8,780 nucleotides of DNA from DASUXY01 sp035301985. Its GTDB lineage: Bacteria; Bacillota; Bacilli; Bacillales; Amphibacillaceae. This document shows positions 4,560-8,780 of the stretch, piece after piece. The notes below the pieces were generated by a model. It did no database searches, was not told where the DNA came from, and was given only the letters and a program-made list of their open reading frames with translations. Both the position numbers and the translations under genes were made by a program. The stretch covers positions 1 through 8,780 of the forward strand of contig DATGTE010000038.1 in NCBI GenBank assembly GCA_035301985.1, read 5' to 3'. Each line of letters begins with the position of its first letter. Position 1 is the stretch's first letter.

Positions 4560-5843
4560 ATGAAAAAAAGGAAGTGGATTGTAAAAAGGATATCTCTGAT
4601 TTTTTTCATCGTTGCGTCGATGATTTTTTCTACAGCGGTGATTAGTGTTGTACAAAGTGATGCACAGGCAGCACCAAAACTCGGACCCGGTCAATGGATT
4701 GGTGCCTGGACAGCGAGCCCGCAACAGCCTTATGAACAAGGACCGTCTCAGGAAGGATTTGCTGACGAAACGATTCGCCTCATTGTTCATCCGCATTTGC
4801 AGGGGAAGGCGGTCCGTTTAAAGTTTTCCAATCGATTCGGGACTGAACCACTGAAGATTGGGAAAGTAACGGTCGCCAAATCAACAACAGGGGCGGCGAT
4901 TGAGGAGGACACATTACACGAAGTGCACTTCAATGGGAATGAAACTCATACGATTCCGCCTGGAGCCGAGGCCTTAAGTGATCCCGTTCATCTTCCTGTA
5001 GCTTATGGTGATGACTTAGCAGTGAGTGTCTATTTCCCCGAAAGAACGGGGCCCGCTACGTGGCATCGGCTGTCCCGCCAGACATCCTATGTATCGAATA
5101 CCGGAGACTATACAAGTGAAACAGATGGTCATGCTTTTCCAACAGAGATGGATGCGTGGTTTTACATAAGTGCTGTCGATGTTTACGCTGAGCCATCTGC
5201 AAAAGGAGCCATTGCAATCCTCGGTGATTCGATTACCGACGGTCATAGTTCAACCGTCAACGCGAATCACCGCTGGCCAGACTTTTTAGCTGATCGCATT
5301 CAACAACAAGGAAAAGGCAATCGGTATTCTGTTTTAAATGCCGGTATTTCTGGTAATAAAATTTTGCGCGATTCTCCAGTATATGGTCCGAATGCACTCG
5401 CCAGATTGAATGCGGATGTGCTTCGTCAGTCGGGTATAACGCATGTCATTCTGTTGGAAGGATTGAACGATATTGGTCACGAGCCTCATACGTTGGATGC
5501 TGATGAAATCATCGCCGGAATGAAGCAAATTGCCGATCAAGTTCATGCACAAGACGTAACCATATTCGCTGGTACATTAACTCCTTTTAAAGGAGCGACG
5601 ATTCGAAATTATTATACGGAAGAAGGAGAAAGAACGAGGCAACAAGTCAATGAATGGATTCGGACGAGCGGTTACTTTGACGGCGTCATCGATTTTGATG
5701 AAGTGTTACGCGACCCGAATCAACCGCTCTATTTACACGAAGACTATGACTCCGGAGATCATCTCCATCCGAATGATGCTGGATATAAAGCAATGGCCGA
5801 AGCTGTTGATTTATCGATGTTCAAAACAAATCGCAAGCGCTAA
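4560..5843 (+). CDS. secreted SGNH/GDSL-family esterase
   Basis: This is a 427-residue serine hydrolase of the SGNH (GDSL lipase/esterase) superfamily, probably acting outside the cell on ester-linked groups such as acetylated or acylated glycans; the substrate cannot be told from sequence. The start is ATG 4560 behind AAGGAG (4543-4548), spacer 11. Residues 1-37 form a Sec signal peptide (KKRKWIVKR, hydrophobic core, likely cut after AQA). A beta-rich N-terminal domain begins with WIGAWTASPQ (about 46-55) and runs to about 210. The hydrolase domain has block I GDSITDG with Ser224, block II LNAGISGN with Asn266, block III GLND with Asn303, and block V DHLHPND with catalytic Asp400 and His403. 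All key residues are present and the length is normal for two-domain secreted members like the XynE type. It converges with the LysM gene and shares its terminator. Confidence 0.95.
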   Translation: MKKRKWIVKRISLIFFIVASMIFSTAVISVVQSDAQAAPKLGPGQWIGAWTASPQQPYEQGPSQEGFADETIRLIVHPHLQGKAVRLKFSNRFGTEPLKIGKVTVAKSTTGAAIEEDTLHEVHFNGNETHTIPPGAEALSDPVHLPVAYGDDLAVSVYFPERTGPATWHRLSRQTSYVSNTGDYTSETDGHAFPTEMDAWFYISAVDVYAEPSAKGAIAILGDSITDGHSSTVNANHRWPDFLADRIQQQGKGNRYSVLNAGISGNKILRDSPVYGPNALARLNADVLRQSGITHVILLEGLNDIGHEPHTLDADEIIAGMKQIADQVHAQDVTIFAGTLTPFKGATIRNYYTEEGERTRQQVNEWIRTSGYFDGVIDFDEVLRDPNQPLYLHEDYDSGDHLHPNDAGYKAMAEAVDLSMFKTNRKR

Positions 5844-5860
5844 GAGAATATGCTGGTCCA

Positions 5861-5921
5861 TTTCGAAGTCAAAAGAGCTGTATGCACATAAAATCGGCAT
5901 ACAGCTCTTTGATTTTCGAAA
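5861..5921. terminator. strong bidirectional terminator between convergent genes
   Basis: AAAGAGCTGTATGC (5872-5885) and GCATACAGCTCTTT (5897-5910) form a perfect 14-bp stem with an 11-base loop. The + strand continues GATTTT and the minus strand TTTTGACTT. An outer pair TTTCGAA (5861-5867) with TTCGAAA (5915-5921) can lengthen the stem. It lies 17 bases after the esterase stop and about 80 bases beyond the stop of the opposing LysM gene, so it can serve both. Confidence 0.9.
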
Positions 5922-5999
5922 GCATCAACTAGGCGCTTTCGTATCGTGATATATAAATGTACGAATTCGATTGCCCTATGATTTACCTCATCATGTTAT

Positions 6000-7235
6000 T
6001 TAATAAAAACGTTTATAGCCGTGGAAATGTTTTTTCCAATATGGGTTGCTCAAGCTTGTGATCGTAACCCCTGTCGATGTACCGGCATGAATAAACTGAT
6101 TGTTCCCTAGGTAGATGCCAAGATGAGAAATTCCTGAGCGATACGTTCCTTCAAAGAAGACAAGGTCGCCGACTTTCGGATTATTCACGTAATAAGAACG
6201 GTTGAAGTAGCCATCACTCGATAAGCGACCGATATCTTTTCCAGCTTGATTGTATGCATAATAGATAAATCCACTGCAGTCGAATCCGCCTGGGGATGAG
6301 CCACCCCATACGTATTTCGTACCCATCTGACTTTTCGCCGAACTGATGAGTGAATCGACGTTGTAGCTACCGCTCCCTTTGTTCTTTGATTTGTTTGAGC
6401 TACCACTTGAACCAGAGCTTGTCTTTCCGCCACTTGATTTTCCTTTTACGCTTAACTTTTGTCCAACGTAAATCATATGTGAGTTCAAATTGTTCCACTT
6501 TTTCAAGTTGGAAACAGAGACATTATAGCGCGATGCAATACCGCTTAACGTGTCACCAGATTTAACTGTATAGGTCGATGATTTACCTGAGGATTGATTC
6601 GAGCTACTCGATGATGAACGGGAGGTGTTGCCTTTTTTCCCTTTCACATTTAGCTTCTGACCAATTACGATTAAATCTGAGTTTAAATGATTCCATTTCT
6701 TCAAATTTGCGACAGATACATTATGGCGTGATGCGATGTGTGACAATGTATCTCCAGACTTGACGACATAGACCTGACTTGATGATGAACCTCCAGACGA
6801 AGAACTAGACTTCGATCCTCCACTCGCGGATTTGCTGACAGCAAGCACATTGCCCGGATAAATGAGTGTCGAATTTAAATTGTTCCACTTCATTAAATTG
6901 GACAGTGAAATGTTATGTTTAAACGCAATACCACTTAATGTATCTCCAGCCTTGACGGTGTATGTATTTCCCGATGACTTGCTGGATTGATTGGATGAAC
7001 TCGAGCTTTTCTTGCCATTTGTTTTCAACACTTGATTCGGATAAATCGTATCACTCGTTAACTTATTGACAGACTTCAAGTTAGCGACCGATGTATGATA
7101 CTTTTTAGCAATCCCCCACAACGTATCCCCTTGTTTGACCTTGTAAGATGCGGCTTCAGCTTCCCCTCCTACAAGCAGTGATGAAGCAATCGCAGCACCT
7201 GCAGTTACTGACATAATTGTTTTCTTTTTTGCCAA
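6000..7235 (-). CDS. secreted LysM-NlpC/P60 cell-wall endopeptidase
   Basis: This is a 411-residue peptidoglycan hydrolase, expected to cut the D-Glu-to-diaminopimelate bond in wall stem peptides, as LytE, LytF and CwlS do in Bacillus subtilis. The start is TTG 7235, with AAAGGAG ending 9 bases before it. Another in-frame TTG 36 bases upstream (7271) has no such site. The signal peptide is residues 1-28 (AKKKTIMS, hydrophobic core, EAEA). Four LysM repeats lie at about 30-71, 91-133, 155-197 and 221-263, each with the GDTL and NL.. pattern, joined by Ser/Gly/Lys-rich linkers. The NlpC/P60 domain (about 293-411) has Cys320 in DCSGF, His371 in SHLGIYLG and His383 in FIHAG. Length and four repeats are closest to CwlS, but orthology cannot be settled from the sequence. 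The last three LysM copies are very alike, suggesting internal duplication. Confidence 0.96.
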   Translation of the reverse strand: MAKKKTIMSVTAGAAIASSLLVGGEAEAASYKVKQGDTLWGIAKKYHTSVANLKSVNKLTSDTIYPNQVLKTNGKKSSSSSNQSSKSSGNTYTVKAGDTLSGIAFKHNISLSNLMKWNNLNSTLIYPGNVLAVSKSASGGSKSSSSSGGSSSSQVYVVKSGDTLSHIASRHNVSVANLKKWNHLNSDLIVIGQKLNVKGKKGNTSRSSSSSSNQSSGKSSTYTVKSGDTLSGIASRYNVSVSNLKKWNNLNSHMIYVGQKLSVKGKSSGGKTSSGSSGSSNKSKNKGSGSYNVDSLISSAKSQMGTKYVWGGSSPGGFDCSGFIYYAYNQAGKDIGRLSSDGYFNRSYYVNNPKVGDLVFFEGTYRSGISHLGIYLGNNQFIHAGTSTGVTITSLSNPYWKKHFHGYKRFY

Positions 7236-7332
7236 ATGAATAATCTCCTTTCCATATGATAATTCTTGCAATCTATTAGAAGAAGTTGCACAACCTCGTT
7301 ATCAGAAATAGATAGGGCGCTTTTTTACTATA

Positions 7333-7352
7333 ATCATCGTGTAAACGATGAT
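7333..7352. repeat. hairpin in the LysM gene leader
   Basis: ATCATCG (7333-7339) and CGATGAT (7346-7352) form a 7-bp stem with a 6-base loop, about 100 bases upstream of the LysM gene start and probably inside its transcribed leader. It has no T-run on the minus strand. A role as a regulator site or leader structure is possible. Confidence 0.35.
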
Positions 7353-7440
7353 GTGCACAGTCTGAACCTTTCTGTACATATAATAGGACTGATCAGAAAG
7401 AGACGGAATCAATTATTTGAAAATAATCTATTTTCCATAT

Positions 7441-7479
7441 ATTGTAGCATAACATACTATAAAACGACTATTCTATCAA
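7441..7479 (-). promoter_or_regulatory. candidate promoter of the LysM endopeptidase gene
   Basis: On the minus strand TTGATA (7479-7474) and TATGTT (7456-7451) are 17 bp apart. Overlapping this, TGCTACAAT (7449-7441) is a good extended -10. Either gives a leader of about 200 bases before TTG 7235. No better site was seen closer to the gene. Confidence 0.4.
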
Positions 7480-7536
7480 GATATTTGTCATAAAAGATAT
7501 AAATCGTGGGTTGAGAGTCCTTTATTAACGAGCTGA

Positions 7537-7558
7537 CCATGTTTAGTTTTCAACATGG
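7537..7558. repeat. short hairpin in the divergent intergenic region
   Basis: CCATGTT (7537-7543) and AACATGG (7552-7558) form a 7-bp stem with an 8-base loop. There is no T-run on the + side, and no gene ends nearby. Confidence 0.35.
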
Positions 7559-7609
7559 AGCATGTAAGCAAGGGTCCTTACAATCGTGTTAACAAACTGT
7601 ATGGTCAAA

Positions 7610-7798
7610 TCATCTCCGACCATTCGTCATGGAATAACCCGCATCATTTATCATCAAAATATTAAAAGACTGCTTCATGATCGATTGAACAATGGGGACG
7701 ATTTTGTTAACCAATACATCTTGTGTTTTGATGACTTTCTTGTTGTTTCGTTCCCGCGTTTGAGAAGCCCCGACTGATACCTTAATAGTACAAAAGAA
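7610..7798 (-). pseudogene. possible gene remnant on the minus strand
   Basis: A 62-codon open frame with no credible start or ribosome site reads, among others, SVGASQTRERNNKKVIKTQD and VNKIVPIVQSIMKQSF, then NILMINDAGYSMTNGRR before TGA 7612-7610. The residue mix looks more protein-like than the overlapping + frame at 7586-7777. It is closed by a stop at 7801-7799. I do not recognise a family. It may be the remains of a gene lost between the LysM gene and the exopolysaccharide genes, or chance. Confidence 0.22.
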
Positions 7799-8035
7799 CT
7801 ATGTATGCTTGTTCACAATCTCTTTATTATGTTAAAGGGCTATAGAAGTGACTCTATACCTAGTAATTGAATAAAAAAGTAAATAAAACTAGTAATAAAG
7901 TCGTCTATTATACTAACAAAGATATGCAATATTTACCAATGTTTATAGGTTGTTCGGACTAAAAAAATGGTGAAATTGACCTTGTAAAGTGTTAAAAAGT
8001 TAAATAACAAAGAATCATATAGTTTAAAATAACTA
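7799..8035. other. AT-rich stretch without visible features
   Basis: No reading frame, RNA gene, terminator or clear repeat was seen here on either strand. It is part of the 1.1-kb divergent region between the LysM gene and the polysaccharide gene. Confidence 0.5.
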
Positions 8036-8063
8036 TTTAAAAGCAGATTAATTTTGATATAAT
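8036..8063 (+). promoter_or_regulatory. distal promoter candidate for the polysaccharide gene
   Basis: TTTAAA (8036-8041) and a perfect TATAAT (8058-8063) are spaced 16 bp apart. It points toward the gene at 8367 with a leader of about 300 bases. A small palindrome, CTTGTTTACAAG (8081-8092), lies just after the expected start and could be an operator. Confidence 0.4.
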
Positions 8064-8210
8064 CTAGGTCTTTTTTAATTCTTGTTTACAAGAGGTAATT
8101 CTTTTGTCATAATAATCACCATCACAACAAATCACGAATGTCCTTATTCTACGTATTACCCGTTTTGTCCCAAAGTTACACATAAGTCACTATTTATTTT
8201 GTTCGATTGG

Positions 8211-8219
8211 TGTTATAAT
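8211..8219 (+). promoter_or_regulatory. extended -10 promoter for the polysaccharide gene
   Basis: TGTTATAAT (8211-8219) is a perfect extended -10 (TGnTATAAT). At 17 bp upstream stands TATTTA (8191-8196), a weak -35, which is acceptable for extended -10 promoters. Transcription would start near 8226, giving a leader of about 140 bases before ATG 8367. Confidence 0.55.
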
Positions 8220-8241
8220 TTCGATTGTATTGTCCCTGTTC

Positions 8242-8260
8242 ATCGAGTTCGGATCGAGTT
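8242..8260 (+). repeat. 11-bp-period direct repeat in the leader
   Basis: ATCGAGTT occurs at 8242-8249 and 8253-8260, one helical turn apart, just downstream of the expected transcription start. It could be a regulator site; the match is short. Confidence 0.35.
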
Positions 8261-8366
8261 ACGGATGAAACGATTCAATCTTTTTAGCGAGAAGCGGGTG
8301 AACAATCGGCACCGTTTCGGCAAAAGAAGACAATATACTAGTGAAGAAAAAAATGGAGGTACCCTC

Positions 8367-8780
8367 ATGGAAGAAACAATCTCTCTGAAGGAAATCTTCG
8401 AGGTTATAAAAAAAAGATGGTTGCTCATTGTCGGGCTCATTGTTGGGGCTGCATTGTTAGCTGCCATCATAAGTTACTTCGTGTTAACACCTACGTACCA
8501 ATCGAGTTCGCAATTTATTGTCAACCAAGAACAGAAAGACCCCGATGCGCAATACAATGAAATCCAAACCAATTTAGAACTAATCCATACATACAATGAC
8601 ATCATAAAAAGTCCAGCGATTTTAGAAGAAGTTGTGGACACGATGGATTTGCCGTACGGTGTAAACAGCTTAAGTGAGAAAATTGAAGTGACAAATGAAG
8701 AATCATCCCAAGTCGTCACCCTCACCGTCACAGATCCCGATCCAGAACAAGCGACACTCATCGCGAATGCAACGGTGAAA
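8367..8780 (+). CDS. Wzz/YveK-type polysaccharide co-polymerase, partial
   Basis: These are the first 138 residues of a chain-length determinant/tyrosine-kinase modulator of the Wzz family (EpsA/YveK/CapA type). Such proteins sit in the membrane, control exopolysaccharide length, and activate a partner BY-kinase usually encoded by the next gene. ATG 8367 has a strong GGAGGT (8355-8360) with a 6-base spacer. The frame is also open upstream to ATG 8265, which would add 34 basic residues, but that start lacks a good ribosome site and family members begin at MEETISLKEIF. Visible parts are a cytoplasmic N-terminus with KEIFEVIKKRW, the first membrane helix at about residues 17-38 (LLIVGLIVGAALLAAIISYF), and the family motif TPTYQSSSQFIV leading into the extracellular domain. 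The second helix and C-terminus lie beyond the window. It probably opens an exopolysaccharide operon. Confidence 0.93.
   Translation, partial: MEETISLKEIFEVIKKRWLLIVGLIVGAALLAAIISYFVLTPTYQSSSQFIVNQEQKDPDAQYNEIQTNLELIHTYNDIIKSPAILEEVVDTMDLPYGVNSLSEKIEVTNEESSQVVTLTVTDPDPEQATLIANATVK

Noticed and set aside
7236..7271. Upstream TTG start for the LysM protein
   Set aside because: It would put the strong AAAGGAG site inside the coding region and add 12 residues before a complete signal peptide.
7236..7440. c-di-AMP (ydaO-type) riboswitch in the LysM gene leader
   Set aside because: Such riboswitches control some wall hydrolase genes, but the conserved core sequences are not visible here.
7586..7777. 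63-codon + frame in the divergent region
   Set aside because: No ribosome site, and the opposite strand reads more naturally over the same bases.
8265..8366. Longer start for the Wzz-type protein
   Set aside because: The frame is open, but ATG 8265 has no good ribosome site, whereas ATG 8367 has GGAGGT at ideal spacing and the usual family N-terminus.
1..8780. CRISPR array, tRNA, rRNA or phage defence genes
   Set aside because: No regularly spaced repeats, no tRNA cloverleaf or rRNA-like sequence, and no recognisable defence protein were seen in either strand.

Overview
The window comes from a low-GC Gram-positive (Bacillota), most likely a member of the Bacillaceae. The reasons are AT-rich intergenic DNA, strong AGGAGG-type ribosome binding sites, a secreted LysM-NlpC/P60 cell-wall hydrolase of the LytE/LytF/CwlS type, and the start of a YveK/EpsA-type exopolysaccharide gene. 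The genus cannot be named from the sequence alone.

Left part (1-4100) is an insertion-sequence graveyard. After two terminator-like hairpins (5-115) come relics of four unrelated IS families, all in + orientation. They are an IS256-family element with both ends but a shattered transposase (about 224-1476), an IS3-family element with only orfA and the start of orfB (about 1837-2279), the middle of an IS1182-family transposase (3188-3742), and about 20 codons of an IS21-family istA (4019-4081). Between them sit a small intact three-helix membrane protein (1499-1786), a decayed small hypothetical gene (3806-3984), and a gene-free stretch (2280-3187). That stretch holds a 13-bp tandem duplication, paired CCCAC repeats and a run of three back-to-back hairpins. 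No IS here can make an active transposase.

Right part (4200-8780) is ordinary chromosomal sequence encoding cell-surface functions. A promoter-like site and a 34-codon membrane-peptide frame precede a secreted SGNH/GDSL esterase (4560-5843, +). This gene converges with a secreted four-LysM NlpC/P60 endopeptidase (7235-6000, -), and the two share a strong bidirectional terminator (5861-5921). After a gene-poor 1.1-kb divergent region, a Wzz/YveK-type polysaccharide co-polymerase begins at 8367 (+) and runs off the window. It is probably the first gene of an exopolysaccharide operon.

The intact genes all act outside the membrane: esterase on acylated glycans or other esters, peptidoglycan hydrolase, and exopolysaccharide chain-length control. 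I see no convincing new multi-gene system. The least explained items are the three-hairpin region at 2744-2865, the CCCAC repeat pairs at 2388-2444, and the small membrane proteins. No rRNA, tRNA or CRISPR array was seen.
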